From Aegilops tauschii subsp. strangulata (Eukaryota > Streptophyta > Magnoliopsida > Poales > Poaceae): a stretch of 64,000 nucleotides of DNA. The notes below the pieces were generated by a model that worked only from the letters and a program-made list of their open reading frames with translations, was not told where the DNA came from and did no database searches. The DNA lies in assembly GCF_002575655.3 (NCBI RefSeq), contig NC_053037.3, positions 504,812,544-504,876,543 of the forward strand, written 5' to 3'. The position numbers were made by a program, and so were the translations under genes. Below are positions 36,113 through 47,474 of this stretch, piece by piece (the first letter of the stretch is position 1; each line of letters begins with the position of its first letter).

Positions 36113-37385
36113 CCAATATAATCCCAAGAGGAGATAATGACGTCTCCGGCAAAGTTTCTAGCAACAAGCCCCACACTCGTAGCGCAAATGCTCTCCACAA
36201 AACTGATGTCCACGAGGATCTTAATATAATCCGAAGGCGGAGTTTGTCACACCTCACATATACTGAGATTAGTAGTAACATGCCTTAACCCATCAGCAAC
36301 TCCCTTACCTTTGACACCAGGGACCATCTTAACAATGGTATGACAACACGAGAAGGACGACAAATAGTTATCCACAAAGTTAGCCAAGTTTGAAACAAAA
36401 TTCTCCCCTTACATAAATCAGATTATTTCTTAAGTGCCAAGCTCTCTGGAACATAAATAAGATTTTCTCTTGTACTATAGGTGTTAACTGGTCCCATTAG
36501 TCCTCGAGATATTGAAAAACTCTTTGCTCGGAATTTTCCACACTTCCCTTGACTCCATACGAGGCTCTCGCTTTTGGGCAAGTCACCAGAGCATGAAACA
36601 TATTTTCATCTTCCATCCCACAAACAGAGCACATACCTAAAGTAGCCTGATGGTGCATAACTCTTTTGACCTTGAACGCCGGGTTATTAGACGGTGCATG
36701 CCAGGAAAAATTCTGATCTTCTAAGGGACATTGGTCTTCCATATGATATTCCAAAACCTCCTATCCCCATTAATACCTCCACTTGATTGCCCACAATCCT
36801 CTTTGCAGTCCTTGAGCTTCAGCGCCAAATTATATGCCCTTTTTATGGAAAATAAACCATTATTCTCATAGGACAGACCCAATGCATAGAAGCTCCCACA
36901 CATAGTGCCAGGAAATAAAACCGCCCTCCCCCAAGGATTGAATACGCACCTTAAAAATCTCTTTGATATCGTGAGGTTAGAACAAGTGATTGATTAAATT
37001 CACATCCAATCTCCCCAACCCGCTTATGAATAACTCAGACACCCTTTTAATTTTGGTTCTATTCTTTTAACAAAACTTTTAGGCCAGAAATCCTAGGTAG
37101 CAAGTTATCTCTCCAAATATTTATACTAGATCCATCGAAAACGCTCCAAATAACCCCTTTTTAAAAAGTTCAATAACATGCATAATACCTTTGCAAGTCA
37201 CCAACGTTGACTGCGGAAAGGCCATGTCAAGAAGATGTCCGTGAGGATAATATTTTGCCTTCATCAATTTTGCGCAAAGTGAATCCGGATTTGTCAATAA
37301 TCGCCACGCCAGCTTAGCTAGAAGCGCCTGATTAAATAACCTAAGATCGCGAAAACTCATACCTCCTTGTCCTTTTGGTCTTGTC
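36113..37385 (-). pseudogene. LINE ORF2 remnant: RT C-terminal part, zinc-binding domain, start of RNase H
   Basis: From 37385 down, the minus strand shows KGQGGMSFRDLRLFNQALLA, the conserved stretch just after the RT core of plant LINEs. Next comes a segment with WKTNVP near 36721. A zf-RVT zinc-binding motif (CSVCGMEDENMFHALVTC) lies near 36640-36585. An RNase H start (SVGLVARNFAGDVIISSWD) runs into the copia insertion at 36113. Frames are interrupted at least twice, for example between the blocks near 36720 and 36500, so no ORF2 protein can be made. In the family, this protein nicks target DNA and reverse-transcribes the LINE RNA at the nick; the endonuclease and RT core are absent here. 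Confidence 0.85.
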
Positions 37386-39730
37386 AGTTTTGATCAGGCT
37401 ATACAAGGGTGACCTAAATTTTTTTTTGATTGTCAATGTAGCCTCGTACTTAGTTGGATTTCATGTGGTAGTAGCATCCCCATTCTACTTCTTAGCTTGC
37501 ATACAACTCGACGTCTTCTTGAACCATGCTACCTTTTTCAGCAACTGTCATACATTTTAGTTTGAGTTTGGAATTTCAGATTTAATGCTTTTGCGGCTTC
37601 AAGAAAATAATATTATTGTATTTTACTAGTAAGAGCAAAGGATTGTAGCCTGTAGGTCGAATCAATAAGAACTGTCAGCTTCAGACAAGCATCAAAACAA
37701 AACTATTTGTTTTGTATTCAAGGAAATAAAGACCAAAAGTATGTTCATATATCATGTATAGCCTACCTTAAACTCTTGGGTTTTATTACAACTATTGCAC
37801 ATCAAGCTTTTCGAAACTGAGTGTGCTGCCCTTTCATAGCACCTATAGTGGTAGGTTCAATTTTCACACACTTGAAAATCATTAAAAAAATGCTAAACCA
37901 TGTTATTAGAGTTCACATTCTAATCACAATGTTCAATTTGGCCAATTATATGGTGCTCCTGTGTATCTCGGTATTTTGGTTTATTGACTTTTGCCAATAG
38001 GAGTATGTACTTGTAGTAAGTAATAAGTAACCTCCTCTTGTGAATAGATAAATAATGCTTGTTATTGAGATGGCCCTCTGTAACATTCTTTATTTGCAAG
38101 GGAAAATTATTACCATGAAAGTGGCAATGCTTTTGTTTTATCGCTTGGCATCTACTCTATAGATGCATTGCCAATGAATTCTTCTCTGCTTTATACATTT
38201 TTTGGTGAGTTTCCATGTTTATAAAATCCTGTCTGCTCACATAGTGGTCTCTAATGACTGTTGATCCCATCCATTTGTAGAAATGCTTGTGTTTGTTCTA
38301 CAGGAGCACAATTAAGATTTACCACGTTTGTTTGTAATTAAAAATAGCTCACTATTCTATGAGATCTATCTCCTGCACGATTCTTTTAAGACATGCCATT
38401 TGCCCATCTACACCTTGTCCAGTTTTATGCATTTTCTTTGAGTGGTAATATGATCTTGACATACCCCACATTTTTAACTTTATTTAGAAAGGAATGCATG
38501 TCCTATTAGATGAGCGATTTCGGTGCGACTTGATTTAGTTAAGTATCATCACGATGTTCTCCTAAATCGGAAGTATTTGGTGCACGATAGACTTACTTTG
38601 CTATCTTGATGATGTTCTCCTGAAAGGAATGCCTATTTGGTAAACAAGGTCAGGATTGTGTCTTCCCATTATATTTAAAGTTTTAAACCACGATATTTTT
38701 ACTAATTGATTGGTTATATTACTCTAGATTGTGCGATTATATCCATCACATAATTTCCATGATGTTTCATTACATATTTTATTTCATTAATTCTTACCAA
38801 GACACACTTTCATGTTCTATGCATACTTCTCAGTTTACTATTTGGACCAAAAATCACATCAAGTAAAAAAACTATTCACCTATTCTTGTGGTTTTGTTCC
38901 CTCTTCTCATTTGCCAACTCAAGGAAAATTTAGTGCCCCTTTTTAGGTCATGTCCAAACAGAACTTACTTTGGCCAATCAGTTCTGCTTATTTTTCAATC
39001 ACCCCCATTACTAGGTTGAATTCCAAGGCACTTATCCAGTTTATGTTGTTGCAATGTTAGAATTATCTTTTGTCTACATGAGTTATCATGTGTTACGTGA
39101 TGGTTAACATACACTTTTGGGTGGATGTGCTTCATCATTTCTAAGCAAATTATTCTCACTTTATGCACCTATTGTTTCTTCCCTTTTCGGTGAACTGCGT
39201 GTATTTGTTGGGATTCATTTTTCCTAATATATCCATGTAAATAAAATAGGAAACTTTATGATTGGACCTCATATATTATATTCTCAAAACAGTAAAGAAT
39301 TTGGAACCAAGTACACGGCCGAATGATACAACATGGGGAGATAGCCCTCAAACAATGCCGATCCCAAGATAACCGGGTCACGCAGAACTACGCTAACGAA
39401 AGAAAGTATTGCATGTTTGCCCACCGTTGTCTAACATTGTTGTTTGTGAGCGCACTTTACAGAATAAGACGCAAGCTACAAGGCGCAAGAATTTCGAGAG
39501 CTGTTTTGATTATAATCAATGTCATAAAATGTTTGTGAGCTGTTTTGACGCAATGCACACTTTCTTGTTTTATATGTTAATGTAACCATGACTAATTTTT
39601 AATGGAATGAAAGTGATAACCTTTGTCACTCATCTAAGAAACAAAGACTAAAACTTGAGGGCAATTCAGTGGTTAAAGCCCTTGGCAGTAGGGCATGTTT
39701 TATTCTTCATTATTGTTTACCAGCGGAGCG

Positions 39731-39750
39731 AAGGGCATCTACCCTTCTAG
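39731..39750 (+). other. Possible Helitron 3' terminus
   Basis: AAGGGCATCTACCCTT forms a stem-loop followed at once by CTAG and then T, the arrangement expected at Helitron 3' ends. No matching 5' TC end was identified, so the call is weak. Confidence 0.35.
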
Positions 39751-39789
39751 TATATGGTATATATGCTCCCTAAGTTTTAAGTCCTTACA

Positions 39790-40100
39790 ATCAACTGAAG
39801 TCTCCAATTGAAATTGGGTCGCTCAATTTTAACTGATTCAACAATTTCTCAAAGCTCTCTCATTCAATTCTTTTATACTATACACTATGCTTTCAAAAAA
39901 ATTATGGCCTCACTATTAATTGAGGTCTTTAGTTTAGAACTGGGTCACCCAATTTTGACCGGATCAACAATTTCTCAAGAAGCTCTCCCATTTAATTATT
40001 TTAATTCACTATGTTCCCTAATTTTGAAGTTGTTTCATTCGATTGAGTTATTCAATTTTAGATTTGGTGTATGATTTTGATCGGGCTAACGATTTTTCAA
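39790..40100 (+). repeat. Imperfect tandem repeat, about 120-bp period
   Basis: The block TGGGTCxCxCAATTTT...CAACAATTTCTCAA occurs near 39815 and 39940, with a more diverged third copy near 40055. It is A+T-rich and non-coding. Confidence 0.6.
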
Positions 40101-40344
40101 ATCAATCAGCAGCAACCGTCCCATAAAAACATATCAACCCCGCACCCTCCCACCACCTAGGAAAAAGAAGCGCCACCATGTGATACTATAACACCGAAGC
40201 AATTTTTCCCCACATAAATATGAGTTGATTAACGGATAACACAGAATCACACCGTGAAAGGCCCATCAAATAACCATATTACAAATAAACATTAAACACA
40301 CTCCATCACCCCCCCCCCCCCCCTCCCCCGCCAAACTAAACATT

Positions 40345-40578
40345 TCATCATTTCCAAAATATAAGGGGTATTAGGTTTTTGGAAAGTCGTTTTTTTAACT
40401 TTGAGCAAGTTAGAAGCAAAAAATATCGACATCCACAATATTAAGCCAAAAAAGATCATTTCATGATGAATCTAATGATAAAGATATGGATTTTGATATA
40501 TTTCTACAATTTGATCAAACTTAAAGAGGTTTGACTTTTCAAAAAATTAATACACCATACATTTTGAAACTAAGGGAG
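40345..40578. mobile_element. Stowaway-like MITE, decayed
   Basis: The left end (TTTCCAAAATATAAGGGGTA...TTGGAAAGTC) and right end (GACTTTTCAAAAA...ATTTTGAAACTAAGGGAG) form imperfect inverted arms. The right end is followed by TA, the Tc1/mariner target. The left CTCCCTCC terminus is lost. Confidence 0.6.
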
Positions 40579-41366
40579 TATATTTTTTTAAGAATTCTAA
40601 CAACACCAAGGGCGTAGCAAAGCACGCCCAAGCGTAGTATAGGCAAAGCACTTGATGGACACGACTAGGACTCTTGTTTTATCGGACTCAATTAAGTTCC
40701 TGATTTGTGCCAATCAAAACAAATCGTAAACAAAATAGGCCAAGGAATTTTTTATCCAATCAATAAAGCTCTTCATGGTGGCTTTCCAAAAAAAAAACAG
40801 AGCCAGGATTTTACGTCTGGCCTTGGTAACATTAAATAAAATACAAACTAAAAAACATTTAACCATTAAGTCCATATTGTTAATCGACCACAAGCAATTG
40901 TCATAACTGTATCCATTCATTGAATGGTGATTCAAATATGAAAAAATTTAGGACATGTTCTGAAATCTGAACTGAACCTGACACTTAGTACAATCCATAA
41001 CTAGGAATCCTTAGAGGGAGCAAATTTGGTAATAATATTTTTGAGAACAGAGAGGCATCATACAGTTACACTGTCCAGAATATGCCATCGCCTACACCTG
41101 ATCTGCTGCCTGAAAGAGAAGAAAAATGAGCAAGATGGTTCAAATCTTCGCTAAAAGGAACAGATCAACATAGGAATATAGGATGGTGCGTCGCTTAGGT
41201 AAATAGGGAAGCAGTCATGCATCTAGAACACAAGATGCATGCAAGTAAAATGTCTTACTCAAACAACATGAAGGTACTACATCAAATGGTGAACAAGAAT
41301 GGTGGCAAGAAAGTAAGGCTTCAACTTGGAAACATAGGTTTCAAGAACTAACCATTTTTGTGGATT
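40579..41366. other. 3' flank of the intact MATH-BTB gene
   Basis: There is no second gene here. 40930-41130 is similar to the 3' flank of the pseudogene (about 22330-22530), consistent with duplicated 3'-UTR or downstream sequence. Confidence 0.6.
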
Positions 41367-42422
41367 TTAGGAAGCAAGCTTGCCAATGAGCTCCTTTAAA
41401 AGATAGGGGCATGTTCTAATTATATTGTCGAAGACGTCAGCCGCCGTTATCTCCTTCAAATTAGACGGTGTCTTGAGGAATTCAAGGCATACATCCTTCA
41501 ATCCACCACAATTGTGCCTCTCGGCTAGAATGAAAATAGTCCTCACGGAGCTCACGTCTACGAGTTTGCATAACTTTTCTTCACATAGTACCTTCAGCCT
41601 TTCGAGATCGTATCTATCTGCCGCTGCAATCAAGTGTTGCAGCCACAATGCTTCTTGGGCTTCCCGTTCCTCCACCATGTCTACCTCCATCTCGGGCAGC
41701 GAGTCAGTGTAAATAAAGCTTAGCAAGGCTCTAAACACTTTTGCTTCCATGTCTTCTATTTGTATGACACTAGCTATCGTGCATTCCTTCATGGGGCCAA
41801 AGAGCTCTGCCTTGAAGACCGGGGACCGAGCCGCAAGCACGCACCGGTGTGCAACGAGTGTCTCACCGCGAACGCTGAATGTCACGTCAGTGCCCTCCTT
41901 GGACATGAGGACGTTGCTGATAAGCTCTTGTATGCTAGGAGGCGGTACCACTGCAAGGTCACATCGGATGGTGAAACAATCATCGTTTAGATGCTTTGAT
42001 TTCTCAAGGACATCTCTTTTCACGAAATTCTTGTGAACCCAGCATGGATTAGCGCTAGAGAAGTTGCATGGCTCTTTTGCACGGATATACGCTGAATCCT
42101 GCTTCTCATGCTGATGGAGGAAACTGAATCCAACCTGCACCTTCAGATCCTCCGTAACATTTTTATCGACGAGGAAAAGAATGAGCGATACAGAGTCCGT
42201 GGCGCAGCCCGACGGGGCGCCTTTGGGGCAGTAGAAGATGCGCCAACGATGTCCTCCTACCATGAAAGGGAGCGAGAGGATTACTGCGCCAGCAGATGCA
42301 GTGGCTTTGGTGTGCGAGTAGCCGTTGACCACAAGCAGGTGGTACCCGCTGGCCGTGGCGACGTTGATGGCGTGGCCGGTGGCCTGGCCCTGCCCGACTA
42401 TAGACACGCCTGTAAATGACAT
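41367..42422 (-). CDS. MATH-BTB domain protein (CUL3 ubiquitin-ligase adaptor type)
   Basis: A 351-residue intronless frame is intact from ATG at 42422 (MSFTGVSIV) to TAA at 41367. The frame is open further upstream, but only with non-ATG codons, and the paralogue at 22707-23765 starts at the equivalent Met. The MATH domain spans about residues 15-150 (GYHLLVVNGYSHTK, FMVGGHRWRI). The BTB domain spans about 172-290 (KEGTDVTFSVRGETLVAHRC, SPVFKAELFG, FRALLSFIYTD). A BACK-like helical tail follows to 351. This architecture and length match plant BPM/MATH-BTB proteins, which bridge substrates (MATH) to cullin 3 (BTB) for ubiquitination, in nucleus or cytoplasm. The family is greatly expanded in grasses, so the substrate cannot be inferred. 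The usual CWG motif after MATH reads CWV here. It is the only intact host gene in the window. Confidence 0.93.
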   Translation of the reverse strand: MSFTGVSIVGQGQATGHAINVATASGYHLLVVNGYSHTKATASAGAVILSLPFMVGGHRWRIFYCPKGAPSGCATDSVSLILFLVDKNVTEDLKVQVGFSFLHQHEKQDSAYIRAKEPCNFSSANPCWVHKNFVKRDVLEKSKHLNDDCFTIRCDLAVVPPPSIQELISNVLMSKEGTDVTFSVRGETLVAHRCVLAARSPVFKAELFGPMKECTIASVIQIEDMEAKVFRALLSFIYTDSLPEMEVDMVEEREAQEALWLQHLIAAADRYDLERLKVLCEEKLCKLVDVSSVRTIFILAERHNCGGLKDVCLEFLKTPSNLKEITAADVFDNIIRTCPYLLKELIGKLAS

Positions 42423-42961
42423 GACAGATGGGCAGAATTTAACTGAATCTGATGCAGTCGCTGAGCCGCCCAATCTTTCACGGAAACCAGTACTAACAGA
42501 CGCAATCTCCAAACAAATAGCCTCGATAACAAATCCTTCTGACGATCGGGCAACGAATGGCAATTTCAGCTCAGCAGATGCAAGCAGCAAAAAGCCAAAG
42601 ATCACAGCACTTTCTGATTACGCCAGAAGCAAGAGGAACTTACGGGCAAGCAATCAGCGGAACAGACAATGAATTCAGTGCTAAGTTTACCGGATGCATG
42701 CAGATTCAACCTAAGAACAGACGAACCCTGCTGGTGCGTGCAGGATGAGCGCCGTCGGCCTCGCGCGGCTACTAGAGTCGAATCGATGGGTTGCTCCGAT
42801 CGCAGCGGCCAGCGCGTGGAAAACTGGAAACAGCCTCCACGAGTTTTTAACTAGCGACGTGCAGAATTGGACGCCGCAAGATCCATTCTCCGGTTATATA
42901 ATGTCAAAGGATTTTTTTTTTCTTTTGCGAAAGAATGTCAAAGAAACTGGTCTGCCCTAAT
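42423..42961 (-). promoter_or_regulatory. 5' leader and proximal promoter of the MATH-BTB gene
   Basis: This non-coding stretch separates the ATG from the repeat-rich element that starts near 42962. Only about 60 bp of apparently non-repetitive sequence remain upstream of the TATA box, so the distal promoter is transposon-derived DNA. Confidence 0.45.
42894..42901 (-). promoter_or_regulatory. TATA box of the MATH-BTB gene
   Basis: The minus strand reads TTATATAA, about 470 bp upstream of the ATG. With the usual 30-bp spacing, transcription would start near 42865. The 5' leader would be about 440 nt, unless an intron lies in it. Confidence 0.5.
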
Positions 42962-43385
42962 TTTTTTAGGCGAGTACTGGGCGCCGGCGCGCCGGCCCAA
43001 TAGTTGGGCCGGTCGTGCCCCAATCGCCCGATGCAGCGAGCCACTGCCATCCGATCTGCGCACGACCCCATCATCATACCGTTGCGTAGTTAACACGCGA
43101 TCGGGTAACTCCCTGTGGATCCAAAAAACAGCCGCTGGCCCTTCGTTATCCTCCAACTGCCCCTGCCTGCATGCTTGTGCTGCGCCGCTCCTCACCTGAG
43201 CGTCTGACTAGAAAAATAGAGGCCATGCAGCACCATGTGAACGCCCGAAGGCCACCGCCGGCCGGCCGCCCTTAGAGTAGCCACTGGCCGCCGCCGCCGC
43301 AGCGTCTCGCAGCAATCCATCTTAGTCGTTGCAGCTTCAGTGGAAACAGGAGCCCTCATGAGGCTTTTTTCATGTCGGTCGCTGG

Positions 43386-43576
43386 TTGAAGCTTTTTGCA
43401 TATATGTCGAAGCTTTTTTTTACAACGGTTGCAACCTTTTCCGTTACCCAATGCCTGCTTGAAGCTTTTTTCATATACTGCCGGAGCTTTTTGTACAACG
43501 ATTGCAATTTTTCCTGTTACATAGTGCCTGCTTGAAGCTTTTCTTATCTCTGGATGAAGCTTTTTTGTGGCCGGTA
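43386..43576 (+). repeat. Tandem repeat, about 65-75-bp period
   Basis: Three imperfect units each contain GCTTGAAGCTTTTTTCATA and GTACAACGATTGCAA-like blocks. The array ends just before the Harbinger terminus at 43589. Confidence 0.7.
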
Positions 43577-44059
43577 GTATCTTTCTCAGAGCATCTCCAG
43601 CCGAGTCCCCAACAGGCCCCCCATGCCACTTTTTCGGCACCGGCGCCAAAAAAACGGCCCAGTCGCGCCCCCAGGACGACGAAAAGCGCCGGTTCGGCCC
43701 TTTTTTCTGCCCAGCGGTCTCAGGCCGAACCCAGTGCACTGGGGAGCGATCGGGGGCTCCGGCGCAAGGGAAAAGCGCGGCTGGCCCACACCGTCAGGTG
43801 AAAAGTCAAGATTTTCTTCCCCGACTCGCCTCCCAGCCCCCGCGCCCTCGGCCGCCACTAGCTATATCCCGGCACCGCCCGCCGCCCTTCACCGCTAGAT
43901 AGCCATTCCCCGCCGGAAAAATAGCAGAGGTTCGCCGCGGCAGCCCCTCCAACAGCAGTTGGGCGTTTCCGGCCGCCGTTTCCAGCCGCGGAGGGGCAGT
44001 TTAGCAGCGGGTGCACGCCCACCGAGCGCAAGGTGTTCGGCGATTTGCCTGCCTCGGCG

Positions 44060-45373
44060 ATGGACTCGGATGACGAGGAAGCGCTCGCCACGCTGCTGGA
44101 GGAGGAAGCCGAGGCCGACGTCCAGGAAGAAGAGCATCTCATGGTGCTCGCCGCCCTCGCCCAGCTGCTGGCGAGCAATGAAAAGCCGCGGCGAGGTGGC
44201 TCGGCGCCAGGGCGGGTGAAAGCAAAGAACCGGCATCGTCTCGAAGGGTACTGCATGCTCTACTCCGACTACTTCGCCGATGCTCCACTTCACGGCGACG
44301 AAATATTTCGGCGCCGTTATCGGATGAGCCGAAAGCTCTTCCTCAGGATTGTGAATTCCATCCGGGAGTTCGACAACTACTTCAAGTGCAAGATGGATTG
44401 CACCGACAAACTTGGATTCACCTCGATCTAGAAGTGCATGACAGCGATGAGGATGCTTGCATACGGAGCTCCCGGTGATTCACTCGATGACTATGGGTGC
44501 ATGGCCGAGTCCACCAGCATAGAGTGTTTCTACAAGTTCTGTCGGGCAGTGGTGACAGTGTTTGGACCGCAATACTTGAAAACACCCAATGCGGAAGACA
44601 CTGATCGGATCCTAGCACAGAATGCAGCAAGAGGATTTCCTGGGATGCTTGGAAGCATCGACAGCATGCATTGGAAATGGAAGAATTGCCCATTTGCTTG
44701 GCAGGGGATGTACAAAGGCGCCAAAGGCGGTTGCAGTGTGGCACTTGAGGCGGTGGCCACACAGGACCTCTGGATTTGGCACTCCTTCTTTGGTATGCTA
44801 GGAACTCACAATGACATCAACGTGCTGCAGTGCTCTCCTGTCTTTGCCAAGCTTGTTGAAGGCCATTCTCCTCTGGTGAACTTCGAGATCAATGGGCGGC
44901 ACTACAACAAGGGGTACTACCTAGCTGATGGCATCTATCCGAGATGGTCTACATTTGTGAAGACTATCTCAAACGCTGTGCCAGGAGGCAAGAAGTCCCA
45001 CTTTGCCAAGGTGCAGGGGGCTTGCCGGAAGGATGTCGAGCGAGCATTTGGTGTGCTCCAATCTCGATTTGCTGTTGTCCGGTACCCTGCTCAGACCTGG
45101 TCGAAAGATCTAATGTGGGAGATCATGACTTGCTGTGTCATCTTGCACAACATGATCATCGAGAGCGAGCAAGAAGACCCAGTGTTTGACACTGAACCAT
45201 ACTACAGGAAGGGTCCTCTAGCCGAAGTTGATCACCAGCTACCGGCAACCTGGACTGCCTACCTCAGTATGCGTCAGGAGATCCGAGACCTACAGGTGCA
45301 TCATCAGCTGCAGCATGATCTGGTGGAGCACCTATGGAGGCTCAAGGGCGACGCCGGGCGCGACCTGTGTTGA
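44060..45373 (+). pseudogene. PIF/Harbinger transposase (DDE_Tnp_4), one in-frame TAG
   Basis: A single frame runs from ATG 44060 (MDSDDEEALATLLEEE) to TGA 45373, 437 codons with TAG at codon 124 (44429-44431). An in-frame ATG upstream at 44033 is possible, but the acidic MDSDDEE start is typical of grass members. The N-terminal part has an acidic region and a helix-rich segment (HRLEGYCMLYSDYF). The catalytic triad is visible: Asp about 201 (GSIDSMHW), Asp about 252 (GTHNDINVL) and Glu about 327 ([10 protein letters not shown]). In the family this nuclease cuts and pastes the element at TTA/TAA targets. The TAG is where a Gln codon is common in relatives, consistent with one C-to-T change. 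The 311-codon part after it keeps the whole catalytic core. Confidence 0.9.
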
Positions 45374-45403
45374 AATATGAGTTTTTATTTGTTGAACTAT
45401 ATA

Positions 45404-45563
45404 CTCCCTCCATTCCTAAATATTTGTCTTTCTAGAGGTTTCAAATGGTGACTACATACGGAACAAAATGAGTGAATCTACATTCTAAAATATGTCTATA
45501 TACATCCGTATGTGGTGACCATTTGAAATCTCTAGAAAGACAAATATTTAGGAACGGAGGGAG
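45404..45563. mobile_element. Stowaway MITE (Tc1/mariner), 160 bp
   Basis: The inverted ends CTCCCTCCATTCCTAAATAT and ATATTTAGGAACGGAGGGAG continue inward to CTTTCTAGAG/CTCTAGAAAG. The TSD TA is at 45402-45403 and 45564-45565. It lies downstream of the transposase stop, inside the Harbinger element, and has no coding. Confidence 0.95.
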
Positions 45564-45746
45564 TAATTTGTATTGAACTATTTGTTGTTGTATTATTTTG
45601 TTAAAGTATTTGATTTTTCGGTGATGAAATATGTGATAAAAAAATATTTATGTTGATAATTGAACGCCGAGCCACGGCGAACCACGCCGAATATGGGCCT
45701 ATTCTCGCTCATATGGGCCCTTTATTCGCCGAAAGGGGGCTGAAAA

Positions 45747-47458
45747 TGTTGGAAATATGCCCTAGAGGCAATAATAAATTGGTTATTATTATATTTCCTT
45801 GTTCATGATAATCGTTTATTGTCCATGCTAGAATTGTATTGATAGGAAACTCAAATACATGTGTGGATACATAGGCAACACCATGTCCCTAGTAAGCCTC
45901 TAGTTGACTAGCTCGTTGATCAATACATGGTTACGGTTTCCTGACCATGGACATTGGATGTCGTTGATAACGGGATCACATCATTAGGAGAATGATGTGA
46001 TGGACAAGACCCAATCCTAAGCCTAGCACAAGATCGTGTAGTTCGTTTGATAAGAGCTTTTCTAATGTCAAGTATCATTTCCTTAGACCATGAGATTGTG
46101 CAACTCCCGGATACCGTAGGAATGCTTTGGGTGTACCAAACGTCACAACATAACTGGGTGGCTATAAAGGTGCACCACAGGTATCTCCGAAAGTGTCTGT
46201 TGGGTTGGCACGAATCGAGACTGGGATTTGTCACTCCGTGTAAACGGAGAGGTATCTCTGGGCCCACTCGGTAGGACATCATCATAATGTGCACAATGTG
46301 ACCAAGGAGTTGATCACGGGATGATGTGTTACGGAACGAGTAAAGAGACTTGCCGGTAACGAGATTGAACAAGGTATCGGGATACCGACAATCGAATCTC
46401 GGGCAAGTAACATACCGATAGACAAAGGGAATTGTATACGGGATTGATTGAATCCTCGACATCGTGGTTCATCCGATGAGATCATCGAGGAGCATGTGGG
46501 AGCCAACATGGGTATCCAGATCCCGCTGTTGGTTATTGACCGGAGAGTCGTCTCGGTCATGTCTGCGTGTCTCCCGAACCCGTAGGGTCTACACACTTAA
46601 GGTTCGGTGACGCTAGGGTTGTAGAGATATTAGTATGCGGTAACCCGAAAGTTGTTCGGAGTCCCGGACGTCACGAGGAGTTCCGGAATGGTCCGGAGGT
46701 AAAGATTTATATATGGGAAGTCTTATTTTGGTCGCCGGAAAAGTTTCACGCATTATCGGTATTGTACCGGGAGTGCCGAAAGGGGTCCGGGGGTCCATCA
46801 AGGGGTCCACCTGCCCCGGGGGGGGCACATGGGCTGTGGGGTGTGCGCCTTGGCCTATATGGGCCAAGGGAACCAGCCCCAAGAGGCCCATGCGCCAAGA
46901 GATAAGATAAAGGGAGAGTCCTAAAGGGGGAAGGCACCTCCGAGGTGCCTTGGGGAGGATGGACTCCTCCCTGGCCGCACCCTTCCTTGGAGGAAGGGCC
47001 AAGGCTGAGCCCCCCCTCTCCCTTGGCCCTATATATAGTGGGGGGAGGGAGGGCAGCAAAACCTAAGCCCTGGCGCCTCCCTCTCCCTCCCGTGACACAT
47101 CTCCCTCCTCCCGCAGCGCTTGGCGAAGCCCTGTTGGAATCCCGCTACTTCCACCACCACGCTGTCGTGCTGCTGGATCTCCATCAACCTCTCCCCCCCC
47201 CCTTGCTGGATAAGAAGGAGGAGACGTCGCTGCTCCGTACGTGTGTTGAACGCGGAGGTGCCGTCCGTTCGGCGCTAGGATCATCGGTGATTTGGATCAC
47301 GACGAGTACGACTCCATCAACCCCGTTCTCTTGAACGCTTCCGCTCGTGATCTACAAGGGTATGTAGATGCACTCCTTCCCTCTCGTTGCTAGTAAATTC
47401 CATAGATTGATCTTGGTGATGCGTAGAAAATTTTGAATTTTTGCTACGTTCCCCAACA
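45747..47458 (+). repeat. 5' LTR of the Harbinger-nested copia element
   Basis: It begins TGTTGGAAATATGCCC and ends GTTCCCCAACA. A TATA-like CTATATATAG is at about 47029-47038. Confidence 0.95.
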
Positions 47459-47459
47459 G

Positions 47460-47474
47460 TGGTATCAGAGCCAG
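47460..47474 (+). other. Primer binding site, tRNA-iMet type
   Basis: TGGTATCAGAGCCAG lies one base after the 5' LTR and is identical to the site in the near-intact element. Confidence 0.9.

Larger units (their letters stand above)
26979..37385 (-). mobile_element. LINE (non-LTR retrotransposon), 5'-truncated, split by a copia insertion
   Basis: The two parts, 36118-37385 and 26979-27354, join across the CCAAT target duplication of the copia element at 27355-36112. The protein frame reads straight through the junction on the minus strand. The 5' end is missing: coding similarity stops abruptly near 37385, in the C-terminal half of the ORF2 RT region. The 3' end is near 26979, where the minus strand ends in a short A-rich run (TTAAAAAAATA). 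No clear LINE target duplication was found. Confidence 0.8.
37386..40344. other. Unclassified A+T-rich intergenic DNA
   Basis: There is no protein-like frame above noise. Landmarks are a hairpin followed by CTAG (39731-39750), which resembles a Helitron 3' end, three imperfect repeats near 39790-40100, and a 15-C run at 40309-40323. Confidence 0.5.

Noticed and set aside
42423..42605. N-terminal extension of the MATH-BTB frame
   Set aside because: The open frame upstream of 42422 has no ATG; the paralogue starts at the equivalent Met, so the extension is treated as leader.
46282..46596. MCRPYGFGRHADM-type frame, also at 5368 and 53165
   Set aside because: It recurs in every copia LTR and has no start context or domain. 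It is LTR sequence, not a conserved gene.
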